Of a stretch of 64,000 nucleotides of DNA, positions 53,122-63,054 are shown in pieces. The notes under the pieces are model-generated. The model saw only the letters and a list, made by a program, of their open reading frames with translations, ran no database searches and was not told the DNA's origin. The stretch's first letter is position 1. Every line of letters starts with the position of its first letter. The stretch is from Devosia sp. LC5 (GTDB lineage Bacteria > Pseudomonadota > Alphaproteobacteria > Rhizobiales > Devosiaceae). The stretch lies in NCBI RefSeq assembly GCF_000735585.1, contig NZ_JNNO01000012.1, positions 1-64,000 on the forward strand. The letters run 5' to 3'. The translations under genes were made by a program, and so were the position numbers.

Positions 53122-55425
53122 CTAACCGTGCCGGCGATTGGCCTGAACCAGCCGCCGCGGCGCATTGAGCCGCCCGATCAGCTCGGCAATATCGCGCGCC
53201 GGCAGCGGACGGCTGAAGAAATAGCCCTGCACCTGCTGCACCTTTGTATGCTGGAGCACCGCATCGAGCTGAGCTTCGGTCTCCACACCCTCGGCCACCA
53301 CGATCAGGTCGAGATCGCGTCCCAGGCGCGCGACATTGGCCAGCAGCCGAAGCGATTTTTCATCGCTCGCGATATCGGCCACGAAGGAGCGGTCGATCTT
53401 GAGCTTGGTGAAGGGCAGCGCATGCAGATAGCTCAGCGACGAATAGCCGGTGCCGAAATCATCAAGCGCAATCGCCACGCCCCTGGCCGCCAGCGCGGTC
53501 AGCAGGCGCTTGGCGATGTCAGGCTCTTCGATCACCGCCGTTTCGGTAACCTCGATCTCGAGTCGTGACGGCGCCAGCCCGCAACATGCCAGCGCCTCTT
53601 CGATCACGACCATCAGATCGACGCCGCGGAAATCGCGCGCCGAAATATTGACCGCAACGCTCACCGCGCCCGGCCAGGAACTGCATTGCTCGATCGCCGT
53701 GCCGATAACCCATTCGGTAATCGGGGAAATCAGCCCCATTTCCTCGGCCAGCGGAATGAAGGTGGAGGGCGCAATAAGGCCCAGTTCGGGATGATTCCAG
53801 CGCGCCAGCGCTTCGCAGGCCACCACCTTGCGGGTGGCGATATCGACCAGCGGCTGGAAGGTCAGGGTCAATCCGCCATGCTGCACTGCCTCGCTCAGAT
53901 CGGCCTTGAGCCGCTGGCGATAATGGTAGTCGATATCCATCTGCGCGTGAAAAATCTGACTCCTGGCCTTGCCGTCGCCCTTGGCCGAATAGAGCGCCAG
54001 ATCGGCCTTGGTCATCAGCTCGTCGAGGCCGTCATCGACATTGCCGCTGGTGACCAGGCCAATGCTGACATTGGCCTGCAGCGTCAAGCCATCGCGCTCA
54101 AACGGGGACGCAAAGGCTTCGAGCAGCGCCTGGGCATCGATATTGGCTTGGGCCGCATCCGCAACGGCACCGCGATAGACGACGAATTCATCGCCCCCCA
54201 GCCGCGCCAGGATCGCATCCACCGGCACGGTGGCGCGCAGCCTTTGCGCGACCAGGCGCAGCAGATGATCGCCCATGATGTGGCCGAACGTGTCGTTGAC
54301 ATGCTTGAAGTCATCGACATCGATGATCATCAGCGCCACCGCTCCGCCATCCATGCTCGATCGGCGGCTCGCGATATGTTCGGCGGCCAGTTCGCCGAAA
54401 TAGGCGCGGTTGGGTAATCCCGTCAGAGCGTCGTGCCGCGCCATGAAATGAATGCGTTCTTCGGAACTGACGCGGGTGCTGATATCTTCGAGCAGCAGCA
54501 CGCAGCGCTCCAGCCGGGCGCTGACCGTAACCTCATAATAAAGCCCCTCGGGCAGGGTGAGCCGCAACTTGCCCGATTGGCGCCTGCTGATCAGGTCGAG
54601 CAGGCGATCCACCGCCATGCGCGGCAGTTGGCCATTTGCGCCCATTTCGCTCAGGATGGCGGCAAAGGGCTGGCCCATCAGCCTGGGCGCGCCAAGCCGG
54701 GCGAAGACCCGGACCGCCGGCTCATTCACCACGCAGATCACGCCCGCTTCGTCCAACACGCACAGACCATGTTCGAGCGTACTCATAGCCATGTCGAGTT
54801 CGCTCGCCAGCCGGGACGCTTCGGTCCGGCCGTGTACCGCGCTGAGCAGGATGGCGCGGATATCGCCCGCCAGCTTGCGAAAGCTCGACAGCATCACGCC
54901 CAGTAGCCCCGCCAGCACGATATAATAGCCGCCGCCATGCAGCGCATAACCGGCCGCAAGCGGCACGGTGACCAGCACCAATTGAATGGTCACCAGCCGG
55001 TCGAGCCCGAAATTGCGTGCGCAAATGCCCGCCATTGCCGCAATGGAGAGCGAAGCGCTGGCCACGGCGGCAAACGGGTCCCGCACTATGGCCATCGAAG
55101 CAAAGCACCAGATGCCATAGACCAGGGCCAATAGTCCGCCGCTGAGCACGGCCCGATTTTCCCAATATTCGGCCGCCTGCGCATCATCGCTGTCGATGGC
55201 GGCCCGCCAGAATGCCCGCATATCGGCATAGCGAAACAGACCGATGATTACGAAAGCCAGCGTCACCAGGGCCAGGGCAGGCGAGTTGGCGCTGTGGGCC
55301 GTGAGGGCGGCGGTGAGCGCAGCCGCCAAGGTGCCCAAAAGCATCGCCCGCCTGTCGCCATAGACGGAGCGGATGATGGACACGTAATCGAGCGCCGGCA
55401 TCGATCTTCGGGCCGAGGTGAACAC
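53122..55425 (-). CDS. bifunctional GGDEF/EAL c-di-GMP signalling protein
   Basis: A 767-residue membrane protein. The N-terminal half has about six hydrophobic helices (residues 25-185), followed by a PAS-like domain (about 205-310). The GGDEF domain is intact (ARLGGDEFVVYRG) and the EAL domain keeps ACEALARWNHP and ALDDFGTGYSSLSYLHAL, so both synthesis and hydrolysis look possible. The start is uncertain: a GTG at 55425 gives the longest frame and an ATG at 55401 is equally plausible. It is the second c-di-GMP enzyme in the window (see 27725). Confidence 0.9.
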   Translation of the reverse strand: MFTSARRSMPALDYVSIIRSVYGDRRAMLLGTLAAALTAALTAHSANSPALALVTLAFVIIGLFRYADMRAFWRAAIDSDDAQAAEYWENRAVLSGGLLALVYGIWCFASMAIVRDPFAAVASASLSIAAMAGICARNFGLDRLVTIQLVLVTVPLAAGYALHGGGYYIVLAGLLGVMLSSFRKLAGDIRAILLSAVHGRTEASRLASELDMAMSTLEHGLCVLDEAGVICVVNEPAVRVFARLGAPRLMGQPFAAILSEMGANGQLPRMAVDRLLDLISRRQSGKLRLTLPEGLYYEVTVSARLERCVLLLEDISTRVSSEERIHFMARHDALTGLPNRAYFGELAAEHIASRRSSMDGGAVALMIIDVDDFKHVNDTFGHIMGDHLLRLVAQRLRATVPVDAILARLGGDEFVVYRGAVADAAQANIDAQALLEAFASPFERDGLTLQANVSIGLVTSGNVDDGLDELMTKADLALYSAKGDGKARSQIFHAQMDIDYHYRQRLKADLSEAVQHGGLTLTFQPLVDIATRKVVACEALARWNHPELGLIAPSTFIPLAEEMGLISPITEWVIGTAIEQCSSWPGAVSVAVNISARDFRGVDLMVVIEEALACCGLAPSRLEIEVTETAVIEEPDIAKRLLTALAARGVAIALDDFGTGYSSLSYLHALPFTKLKIDRSFVADIASDEKSLRLLANVARLGRDLDLIVVAEGVETEAQLDAVLQHTKVQQVQGYFFSRPLPARDIAELIGRLNAPRRLVQANRRHG

Positions 55426-55629
55426 CTGCTATCCCCAATATGTCGGGCGATATGAGGCGCTTGAGGCATTAAGATCGCCTTGCCAGCCGTGGTTGGGGAT
55501 CTTGGCCTGCTCACTTTCCGGTGCAGAAGGTGAACGAGGCTTTAATGAGGATCGGGGCCGGGCCATCGCCTTGGAAGCGTCGCTTTGGCCTTTTAAGCCG
55601 ATAGCATCAGGCACAGGAGGAGCAGGGAC

Positions 55630-55920
55630 ATGGTCGAAAAGCTGGTAGGCAAGGCGCGAGAGGATAGTCTTAAAACCCTCAATGGCTGGGTCTATGACGA
55701 TGCGGCCGGGGCGATCGGCCACGCCTTCAAGTTCAAGGATTTTTCCGAGGCCTTCGCCTTCATGACCCGCGTGGCCCTTGCCGCCGAAAAGGCCGGCCAC
55801 CATCCCGATTGGTCCAATAGCTATAATAGCGTCACCATCACGCTTTCGACCCACGACGCCGGCGGGCTGACAGAAAAGGATGTCGCCCTGGCCCAGGCCA
55901 TCGACAAGATCATGGCTTAG
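55630..55920 (+). CDS. phhB: 4a-hydroxytetrahydrobiopterin dehydratase (pterin-4-alpha-carbinolamine dehydratase)
   Basis: A 96-residue PCD protein. The catalytic motif E-K-x-x-H-H-P-x-W ([17 protein letters not shown]) is intact, preceded by [19 protein letters not shown]. It regenerates quinonoid pterin for aromatic amino-acid hydroxylases; no phenylalanine hydroxylase gene is nearby. A good GGAG at about 55618-55624 precedes the ATG. It is a single gene between two minus-strand units. Confidence 0.93.
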   Translation: MVEKLVGKAREDSLKTLNGWVYDDAAGAIGHAFKFKDFSEAFAFMTRVALAAEKAGHHPDWSNSYNSVTITLSTHDAGGLTEKDVALAQAIDKIMA

Positions 55921-55930
55921 GCGGCCGGGC

Positions 55931-58900
55931 TCAGTGGAAATTGCGCCCGCCCGGTAGCGCGGCATAGGCCTGCCGCCGGGCTTTTTCCTCCTCACGGCTG
56001 CGATCCCCGGGTGGGACAACTTCTCCGATATCCCTACCATTGCTGATGTCGAGCAATTGGGGGGTCATATCGATCATGTCCTCGGCAATGACATGGATCA
56101 CCAACCCTTCCTTTTGCAGCTTGCCACGTACTGCCAGCAGGCGACTCGCCAGCAGCGTTCGGCGCATCTCGTCCTTCTCGAAGAGCTTTGGCCAGATGAC
56201 GATATTGGCGATCCCAGTCTCGTCCTCGAGTGTGGCAAAGATCACCCCGCTCGCCGTACCGGGGCGTTGCCGCACCAGCACCAGCCCCGCCACCTCGATC
56301 CGATGCCCCGGCGTCACCTTGCCCAGATTTTTCGCCCGGACCGTGCCTCGCCCGTCAAGCATGGGCCGCAGGAACTGCACCGGATGCCCTTTGAGCGACA
56401 GGGAGAGCGACGCATAATCGTAGATCACCTCCTCACCGGGCCGCATCAGCGGCAGCCCGGACGGCGCTTCTTCCGCCAACGTCGGCTGGGCTGGCTGTGT
56501 GGCAGCAAAGAGCGGCAGCATCTCGGCCCCATGCGTGCCCAGCAATCCCCTGACCGTCCACAACGCTTCGCGCCGGTTGAGGCCCAGCCGGGCAAAGGCG
56601 TCAGCCCGGGCGAGTTTTTCAAGACTGGCAATCGGTACGCTGGTTCGCAACCACAGGTCACGAATGGATGTATAGCCCTCCCCCCGCAGCTCGATGATCC
56701 GCTCTATATCCTTCTTTGCCAGGCCCTGGACTTCCCGCAGGCCCAGCCGCAGCGCCTTTTCTGACCGGATGACTTCTCGCATGTCGACGTGACGATCCCA
56801 GACATGGTCACTGGCCTTCCAGCCATCATCCTCGAGCGCGCTATCATGGTTCGACCGGTTGATATCGGGCGGCCGCACCTCGACCCCATGCTCGACCGCA
56901 TCGCGCACGAGCTGGCTGGGCGCATAAAAACCCATGGGCTGGGAATTGAGCAGCGCACAGGCAAAGACATCGGGATAGTGGCATTTGAGCCAGCATGAAG
57001 CGTAGACCAAGAGCGCAAAGGACGCTGCGTGGCTTTCGGGAAAGCCGTATTCGGCAAAGCCTTCAATCTGGGAAAAGCAGCGCTCGGCAAATTCCCGCGT
57101 ATAGCCTCGCGGATTCTTCAGCATCCCATTGATGAATTTATCCCTGAAAATACCGATCTTTCCGGTTCGCCGCCAAGCTGCCATGGCACGCCGCAACTGG
57201 TCAGCCTCACCGGGTGTGAAACCCGCCCCTTTGACGGCCATTTGCATGGCCTGTTCCTGAAACAGAGGTATTCCAAGTGTCTTTTCGAGTACCATATCCA
57301 AAGGATCGTCGGGGTTTGCTTCCCAGCTCTTGTCCTGTCGGCGCTTGAGATAGGGATGCACCATGCCGCCCTGGATAGGACCGGGTCGCACGATGGCGAC
57401 CTCGATAACCAAATCGTAGAATTCGACCGGCTTCAGCCGCGGCAGCATCGACATTTGCGCCCGGCTTTCTATCTGGAACACCCCGATCGTATCCGCCCGA
57501 TGGGTCATGTCGTAGACCGGCTTTGCCCTGTCGGGATAATCGAATTCCTCATTCTGCAGCTCGACCAGTTTCACTTCTTGCCCATAATGCTCCTGCATCA
57601 GATCGAAGGCGCGGCGCAAACAGGTGAGCATGCCCAAAGCCAGCACATCGACCTTGAGAATGCCCAGGGCGTCGATATCGTCCTTGTTCCATTCGATGAT
57701 ATTGCGATTTTCCATGGCCGACTTGCCGATCGGCACCAGGCTTTCCAGCGAGTCGCGGGTGATGACGAAGCCGCCGACATGCTGGCTAAGATGGCGCGGA
57801 AAGCCTTTGAGGACCTTGATGACTTCAAACATCTGCGCCAGCACCGGATCGTCCGGGTCGAGGCCGATCGAACGGACCTTGCCCAGTTCGACGCTCGACC
57901 CCCAGCCCCAGTTCAACTGGTTGAAGGCATTGATCACATCGTCCGAAATTCCGAAGGCCTTGGCGGTTTCGCGCATGGCGCTCTTGGAGCGATAGGAGAT
58001 GACATTGGCGGTCAGCCCGGTGCGCTTGCCGCCATATTTGTTGTAGACATATTGCATCACCTCTTCGCGCCGCTCATGCTCGAAATCGACATCGATATCG
58101 GGCGGTTCGTCGCGTTCGGTGGAGATGAAACGGCCGAAGACCAGAGTGGCCTTGCGTGGGTTGACCTCGGTGATTTCGAGGCAATAGCAGACCGTGGAAT
58201 TGGCCGCCGATCCCCGCCCCTGGCATAGGATATTGCGCTCGTAGCGGGCAAAATGGACGATGTCGCGCACCGTCAGGAAATAGGCGGCATAGTTCTTATA
58301 GTCGATCAGCTTGAGTTCGGTGCGGATCGTGGCGGCGATATCTTCCGGCACCCCTCCGGGAAACCGCTTGGCCGCTCCTTCCCAGGTCAGCCGCTCCAAT
58401 GTCTGCTGCGCCGTTTCGCCGTCGCCGATGGTTTCTTCGGGATAGTTATACTTGAGCTGATCGAGCGAAAAATCGATGCGGGCGATGAGGCGCTGGGTTT
58501 CAACGATGGCGTTGGGATGCTCGGCAAACAGCCGGCCCATTTCCCGCGCGGGTTTCAGATGCCGTTCGGCATTGGCGGCAAGCTGGAAGCCGGCGGTTTC
58601 GAGGGTGAGGTGCTCGCGGATACAGGTCACCACATCCTGCACCATGCGCCGGTCCGGCTCGTGATAGAACACGTCATTGCTGGCCAGCATGGGCGCGCCA
58701 TGGCGCTTACCAAGCTCGTTGATCCGATTGAGCCGGGCCCGGTCATGGCCATCAAAGCGCACCGAGCCAGCAACCCAAATGCGGCCGCGCGCCAGCGTTG
58801 TCAGCTGTCCCAGCACCTGTTCAGTGCGCCCCCAATCGCTCTCATCGGGCATGAGAATGAAAAGCTGGCCCTGTGCATAATTTTCCGTCGGCCCCTGCTC

Positions 58901-59344
58901 GCTCGTCGAGCCCGGCCCGCCCGAACCGAAGAGGTCGGCGAAATGAAGCACCGGCTTGCCCTTCTCGCCCCGCTGGTTGGCGACGGTCAACAGCTTGCAA
59001 AGCCGGCCATAGGCCACCCGGCCGGTAGGATAGGCGATGATATCGGGCGTGTCATCGGCAAAGCAGAGCCGCACCCCGACCAGATAGCGGAAATCGGGAT
59101 GGCTCTCCTTGAGATCGCGAGCCGCCACATAGCCGCGCACCACCCCGGCAAAGCTGTTGCGATCGGTCAGGCCAAAACCGGTATGCCCCAGATGGATGGC
59201 GGCATTTACCATTTCCTCGGGATGGGAGCCGCCATGGAGGAAAGAAAAATTGCTGGTAGAGACCAGTTCGGCAAACTCCGCCTCTACCGGTGGCAAACGA
59301 AGCCGCGTCCGTTGCGGTTGCGGTAGCTGGACGATCTGGCTCAT
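55931..59344 (-). CDS. dnaE2: error-prone DNA polymerase DnaE2 (ImuC)
   Basis: An 1137-residue C-family polymerase catalysing translesion synthesis. The PHP domain opens with FAELVSTSNFSFLHGGSHPE. Catalytic aspartates are in PPDIDVDFEHERREEVMQYV. HhH and OB-fold regions follow. It lacks the C-terminal beta-clamp/tau-binding architecture of the replicative DnaE1. It forms a cassette with imuB and imuA: its ATG overlaps the imuB stop by four bases. LexA control comes from the box at 61710. Confidence 0.96.
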   Translation of the reverse strand: MSQIVQLPQPQRTRLRLPPVEAEFAELVSTSNFSFLHGGSHPEEMVNAAIHLGHTGFGLTDRNSFAGVVRGYVAARDLKESHPDFRYLVGVRLCFADDTPDIIAYPTGRVAYGRLCKLLTVANQRGEKGKPVLHFADLFGSGGPGSTSEQGPTENYAQGQLFILMPDESDWGRTEQVLGQLTTLARGRIWVAGSVRFDGHDRARLNRINELGKRHGAPMLASNDVFYHEPDRRMVQDVVTCIREHLTLETAGFQLAANAERHLKPAREMGRLFAEHPNAIVETQRLIARIDFSLDQLKYNYPEETIGDGETAQQTLERLTWEGAAKRFPGGVPEDIAATIRTELKLIDYKNYAAYFLTVRDIVHFARYERNILCQGRGSAANSTVCYCLEITEVNPRKATLVFGRFISTERDEPPDIDVDFEHERREEVMQYVYNKYGGKRTGLTANVISYRSKSAMRETAKAFGISDDVINAFNQLNWGWGSSVELGKVRSIGLDPDDPVLAQMFEVIKVLKGFPRHLSQHVGGFVITRDSLESLVPIGKSAMENRNIIEWNKDDIDALGILKVDVLALGMLTCLRRAFDLMQEHYGQEVKLVELQNEEFDYPDRAKPVYDMTHRADTIGVFQIESRAQMSMLPRLKPVEFYDLVIEVAIVRPGPIQGGMVHPYLKRRQDKSWEANPDDPLDMVLEKTLGIPLFQEQAMQMAVKGAGFTPGEADQLRRAMAAWRRTGKIGIFRDKFINGMLKNPRGYTREFAERCFSQIEGFAEYGFPESHAASFALLVYASCWLKCHYPDVFACALLNSQPMGFYAPSQLVRDAVEHGVEVRPPDINRSNHDSALEDDGWKASDHVWDRHVDMREVIRSEKALRLGLREVQGLAKKDIERIIELRGEGYTSIRDLWLRTSVPIASLEKLARADAFARLGLNRREALWTVRGLLGTHGAEMLPLFAATQPAQPTLAEEAPSGLPLMRPGEEVIYDYASLSLSLKGHPVQFLRPMLDGRGTVRAKNLGKVTPGHRIEVAGLVLVRQRPGTASGVIFATLEDETGIANIVIWPKLFEKDEMRRTLLASRLLAVRGKLQKEGLVIHVIAEDMIDMTPQLLDISNGRDIGEVVPPGDRSREEEKARRQAYAALPGGRNFH

Positions 59345-60996
59345 GAGAAAATCCCATGCAGATACCAGCCAATTTCGCTCTGGGTCGGATCGAGCCCCTG
59401 CCGGTAAATCCAGAAGCGGTGGCCATCGGCATCCTCGACGACATAATAGTCCCGGCTCACCGCATCGGGGGTGAACCGGGCAAGGTTGGGGATATAGGGC
59501 TTCTGCTCACCCTTTTTGGGCACTTCTTGTGGAACCAATTGCAGCCGCTGGCCGCTGCGCCACCATTCGGCGCCCAGCCGTTCGGGGCCTGATGCCTTGA
59601 TCAGCCGGTAGCTGATCCGGCGCCAGATCATCGAGGCCGGCAGCCCATCGGGCACTTCGGCATTGATCAGGATGGTTTCGGGCGCCGGCAGCAGGCGCAG
59701 GGGCCGGACCAGGTCGGGCCGCGGTTGATCATCGCCCGGAACATGGGCAATGGCCGGCACCAGCCGGGCGGCGCGTTCGGGGATATGGCTGGCCTGGAAC
59801 TGGGTGCGCAGCACGACCATGGGTCCCAGCCGGCTGCTCATCCTGTCATGCAGCTGGTCGAGATCCTCGGTCGCGTCACGCTGGGTGAAAGCCCCCAATT
59901 GCGCGGCATCCAGCGCCCCCACCGAACTCACCGCCAACCGGATCATGTCAATGCCGAAGCCGGCGTCATAGGCGCCCTCCAGCCGCTCCGAGCGATGGGT
60001 GAAGAGCTTGGTGATATGCTCGGGATCGCGGCTGAGCCGGGCCGAATTGACCGAAAGCGTCATGACCTGATGATCGACGCGATAGAGAAAAAGATGAAAG
60101 GCCTGCCCGCCCAGCCCCTCGGTTTCAAGGCGAATGGCCAATTGGATGGCCAGGTCATGGGCGGTCATCAGCACATCGTCCATCAGGCCGATCGGATCGG
60201 CGAAGCGGCGTTCGGCATAGCGCTCGGCCGGGGGCAGGCGCGGCGTCATACGCTCTTCGATATGCCCAAAAGCCTGATCGAGCCGCAGCAACAGGCTTAC
60301 TCCGAACCTGGCCTGCAGCGGCTTGCGTTCGCGGCTCCGCAATTGGCCGATGGCTTTGAGCCCCATCTGGGTCAGCCCGGCAATCTGGGCCGCGTCGAGC
60401 CGCAAGGCGGCGGCAGGCAACGCGTCGAGGACCCGGTCGAGATCGGGAGGTTCCACCACCTGGCTGCGGGCAAAATGGCTGACCGCCCAGGCCGCCCCGA
60501 TCGTGGGCGCAATGGCGCCGGAGACGGCATAGCCAAGCTCGCGCAGCCGGGTCAGCAGCATGGCCAGCATGGCCCGTTCGCCACCAAAAAGATGGGCGAC
60601 CCCGGTAATGTCCAGCACCAGATCGCCAAAGCCGGCGACATCATGCATCACCGCCACCAGCGGACTGGCATTGGAATGCCAATCGGCAAAATCGGCAAAG
60701 GCGGCTTCAAGCAGGGGCCGGTCCAGCTCGAGAACTGTGAGTCCCGGCACCATGGCGCGGGCATCGGCCAGGTTTTGCCCCACGCTGAGCCCAGCCCGGC
60801 CCGCTTCCGCGTCGATGGCGGCAAGCCGCAAGCCGCCCTTGATGCGCTCATAGAGCGCCAGGGGAGTGGTGAGCTTGCCATCACGCCGTTTCAGATAATC
60901 CGTCGGCCAGGTGGGCAGGAACAGCACGAGGAAGCGGCGCGCCGGCAGCATGCCGGTTTGCAGCCCTGTTTGCAGCATCGAGCGTTGTGAATCCAT
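59341..60996 (-). CDS. imuB: ImuB, catalytically inactive Y-family polymerase-like protein
   Basis: A 551-residue (or about 536 from the ATG at 60951) hub of the mutasome that binds DnaE2, ImuA and the beta clamp. The N-terminus RRFLVLFLPTWPTDYLKRRD replaces the catalytic DxD-type motif of active Y-family polymerases, so it cannot polymerise. A C-terminal Gln/Arg-rich tail is present. If it begins at 60996 it overlaps imuA by 116 bases, an unusually long overlap. If it begins at 60951 the overlap is 71. Confidence 0.92.
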   Translation of the reverse strand: MDSQRSMLQTGLQTGMLPARRFLVLFLPTWPTDYLKRRDGKLTTPLALYERIKGGLRLAAIDAEAGRAGLSVGQNLADARAMVPGLTVLELDRPLLEAAFADFADWHSNASPLVAVMHDVAGFGDLVLDITGVAHLFGGERAMLAMLLTRLRELGYAVSGAIAPTIGAAWAVSHFARSQVVEPPDLDRVLDALPAAALRLDAAQIAGLTQMGLKAIGQLRSRERKPLQARFGVSLLLRLDQAFGHIEERMTPRLPPAERYAERRFADPIGLMDDVLMTAHDLAIQLAIRLETEGLGGQAFHLFLYRVDHQVMTLSVNSARLSRDPEHITKLFTHRSERLEGAYDAGFGIDMIRLAVSSVGALDAAQLGAFTQRDATEDLDQLHDRMSSRLGPMVVLRTQFQASHIPERAARLVPAIAHVPGDDQPRPDLVRPLRLLPAPETILINAEVPDGLPASMIWRRISYRLIKASGPERLGAEWWRSGQRLQLVPQEVPKKGEQKPYIPNLARFTPDAVSRDYYVVEDADGHRFWIYRQGLDPTQSEIGWYLHGIFS

Positions 60997-61690
60997 TTTG
61001 CGTCCAGCCTAGAAGCCATTCGGTTTGCTGGGTGAGAAGCACCCCCTTCTCCAATTGCACCCGCCAGCGCAGCGGGCCGGGGGCAAGGTGGTCGAAGCGT
61101 TTGCGGGCGCTAAGCGCGGGGGTGAGCCGCCAGCGCAGATGCGCGGCACTGGCTTCCCTTGTGGTGCCATAGCGCAACAGGAGAAACGAGGTGCCCGAAC
61201 TGGCCGCCCGCAGGTTCAAGCGGCGGCTGGCGGTGAAATCGAGCACTTTGGGCTGGTCGGCGATATCGGCGATGACGGCGGCGACGGCTTTGCAGGCCAG
61301 AGCTTCTTCGGCAGCCCAGAGCAGCTCCACCATATTGGCCGGACGCACCAGGATCAGGGAGGCGGGATCAAAACCGAAACTGAGCAGGCCCGGGCCATAG
61401 GGCAGGCCCATTTCCTGGGACTGCTTGCCCAATTGCAGATAGATGACGGCACAGCGTTTTTCGCTGAGCAGGCTTTTCGCCTGGGCCAGGGCGAAGCCGA
61501 GAATGGCGCCACTATTGCGACGCTCATCGGTGAAAATCTCCTGCAGCAGCCCGCCGGCCAGCAGCGGAAACCCATCGCCCGGCGCGGCCGCCAGCACGCT
61601 GCGCCGCTCGGCCAGCACCGGTTTGCGCTCGATATCGGCAATAGTGTCGCGCAGCGCGGCAAGGCGCTGTTGTCGATCAGGCAAGCTCAT
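60881..61690 (-). CDS. imuA: ImuA, RecA-fold SOS mutagenesis protein
   Basis: A 269-residue RecA-like protein that interacts with RecA and ImuB. It starts MSLPDRQQRLAALRDTIADI and includes PLLAGGLLQEIFTDERRNSG, FALAQAKSLLSEKRCAVIYL and the late ASSGTSFLLLRYGTTREASA block. A degenerate Walker A is expected in this family. I start at 61690; the longer frame lacks family support. It is the first gene of the imuA-imuB-dnaE2 cassette and is 20 bases from the LexA box. Confidence 0.9.
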   Translation of the reverse strand: MSLPDRQQRLAALRDTIADIERKPVLAERRSVLAAAPGDGFPLLAGGLLQEIFTDERRNSGAILGFALAQAKSLLSEKRCAVIYLQLGKQSQEMGLPYGPGLLSFGFDPASLILVRPANMVELLWAAEEALACKAVAAVIADIADQPKVLDFTASRRLNLRAASSGTSFLLLRYGTTREASAAHLRWRLTPALSARKRFDHLAPGPLRWRVQLEKGVLLTQQTEWLLGWTQNGFTTLDAANRAANRHAAGAPLPRAVPAHLADGLSETA

Positions 61691-61709
61691 GGAGCCGACC
61701 TCTCTTTGT

Positions 61710-61724
61710 GAACAAAACAAGAAC
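61710..61724 (-). promoter_or_regulatory. LexA box controlling imuA-imuB-dnaE2
   Basis: On the minus strand GTTC-TTGTTTT-GTTC is an exact match to the alphaproteobacterial LexA consensus GTTC-N7-GTTC. It is 20 bases upstream of the imuA start, so LexA would block the cassette until DNA damage. Confidence 0.9.
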
Positions 61725-61920
61725 CATTAGACTCCGTTTGCCGGCAGAGTCGAGTCCTTTTTGTTGGGATGAGCTGTTGCGGGGCTGCATCAATGCCGGT
61801 CAAGACCGCGTGACCCGGCCGCCCCAGCCATTGAGAGAATCCCAAGGCCTGCTATCTGTTTGAGGCCTGCCTTCCGGCGCGCACCCGTTTTACCGCTGCG
61901 CCCCAGAGGAGGCCATTACC

Positions 61921-62361
61921 ATGTTCGAGGCCATTACCCGCCTGTTCAACAAGCCGGAAAACGCGCTTTCCGACCATGATCCCAAGCTGGCCGTCGCGGC
62001 TTTGCTGGTCCACCTCGCATCCGTGGATGGGCAGGCCAATGAAGCCGAACGCCGGGCGATCAAGGGCGCGCTGATGGATTATTATAGCCTGGATGAAGCC
62101 GCGGTAGACCAGTTGATGGAGCAGGCCGCCTTGCGCGATGCCGAAGCCGTCGATTTCTACAAATTCACCTCGGCACTGTCTTCGCTCGAAGCGAAAGACC
62201 GCATCGAGATCGTGCGTATGATGTGGATGGTGGTGTTTGCCGACAGCAAGAACCACGAACTGGAAGACAATATGGTCTGGCGCGTTGCCGAATTGATCGG
62301 CGTATCGAGCCGCGACCGCACCATATTGCGCAACCAGATCGGCAAGGCCGAGCAGGCCTGA
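61921..62361 (+). CDS. TerB-like tellurite resistance/metal-associated protein
   Basis: A 146-residue all-helical TerB/DjlA-N fold protein: LAVAALLVHLASVDGQANEA then ERRAIKGAL, and RIEIVRMMWMVVFADSKNHE followed by NMVWRVAELIGVS. These pairs of acidic motifs (VDGQ...E, ADSKNHELE) are the family's metal-binding loops. Start ATG follows AGAGGAGG. Housekeeping TerB proteins of this kind are widespread in alphaproteobacteria with no proven role; real tellurite operon genes are absent here. It is divergent from the LexA-controlled cassette. Confidence 0.85.
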   Translation: MFEAITRLFNKPENALSDHDPKLAVAALLVHLASVDGQANEAERRAIKGALMDYYSLDEAAVDQLMEQAALRDAEAVDFYKFTSALSSLEAKDRIEIVRMMWMVVFADSKNHELEDNMVWRVAELIGVSSRDRTILRNQIGKAEQA

Positions 62362-62362
62362 A

Positions 62363-62908
62363 TTACCAGGCCTTGAAGTCCCCGATGGTCTCGATTTCGT
62401 CTGTGGCGCAATCGAATGTGCCGGCCTTATCGGCGGCCTGACGCGCCCGCTCATTGGCATTGTCATTGGCCAGGGCATCGATATAGGCGATGTGGCAGCT
62501 ATTGCCCTCGGCAAGCTGGGTCACCACCAGCACCTGGCCCTTGTTTTCCCCGCTTTGAGGATCGGCCGTGTGGTAGCGCACGATAGTGGCAATCGGCAGC
62601 CAGCGGCCCGAGGCATTGGACAGGCGCCATTCCAGCTTTGGCCCCAATTCGTTGAACGGACCCAGCGTCTGCCCGCGCGGTTCCTTGTCGATATTGAAGC
62701 CATAGCGGATGGAAAAGCGCAGATCGCCCTCGCTGACCAGCATGGGATAGCCCTTGTAGCCGGGGCAGGACCATTGGGTGGAAAAATCGTCCGAATCGAG
62801 CACCAGGCATTGGTTCAGATCCAGATCGGTATAGGCGCTGTTGAAGGCGGCATGAGCAGGCGCCGCGAGGAGCAATGGCAGGCAGGCGCCCAGCAAGATC
62901 GGCTTCAT
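62363..62908 (-). CDS. exported hypothetical protein
   Basis: A 181-residue protein with signal peptide (MKPILLGACLPLLLAAPAHA) and a globular mature part containing four cysteines (QCLVLDS, WSCPGYKGYP, NSCHIAYID, FDCATDE), probably two disulfides in the periplasm. No family recognised. ATG at 62908. Its last base lies 2 bp from the TerB-like gene, converging with it. Confidence 0.7.
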   Translation of the reverse strand: MKPILLGACLPLLLAAPAHAAFNSAYTDLDLNQCLVLDSDDFSTQWSCPGYKGYPMLVSEGDLRFSIRYGFNIDKEPRGQTLGPFNELGPKLEWRLSNASGRWLPIATIVRYHTADPQSGENKGQVLVVTQLAEGNSCHIAYIDALANDNANERARQAADKAGTFDCATDEIETIGDFKAW

Positions 62909-63054
62909 GGCATTTTTCCTTCCCGGGAACACGTTTTTGCCGCGAGCAGCAGGGACAAGCGGGATAAAGCCAAACTGGCTTGCTTTTGCGGCCCGTTCTG
63001 GGCAACAAAAGCCCCAATTTCGTCCCCCCCTTGATGAACGGACCTTGAACGCAA

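Noticed and set aside
61921-62361. TerB-like gene as part of a tellurite resistance operon
   Set aside because: No terA/C/D/E/Z neighbours; single housekeeping TerB homologues are common.
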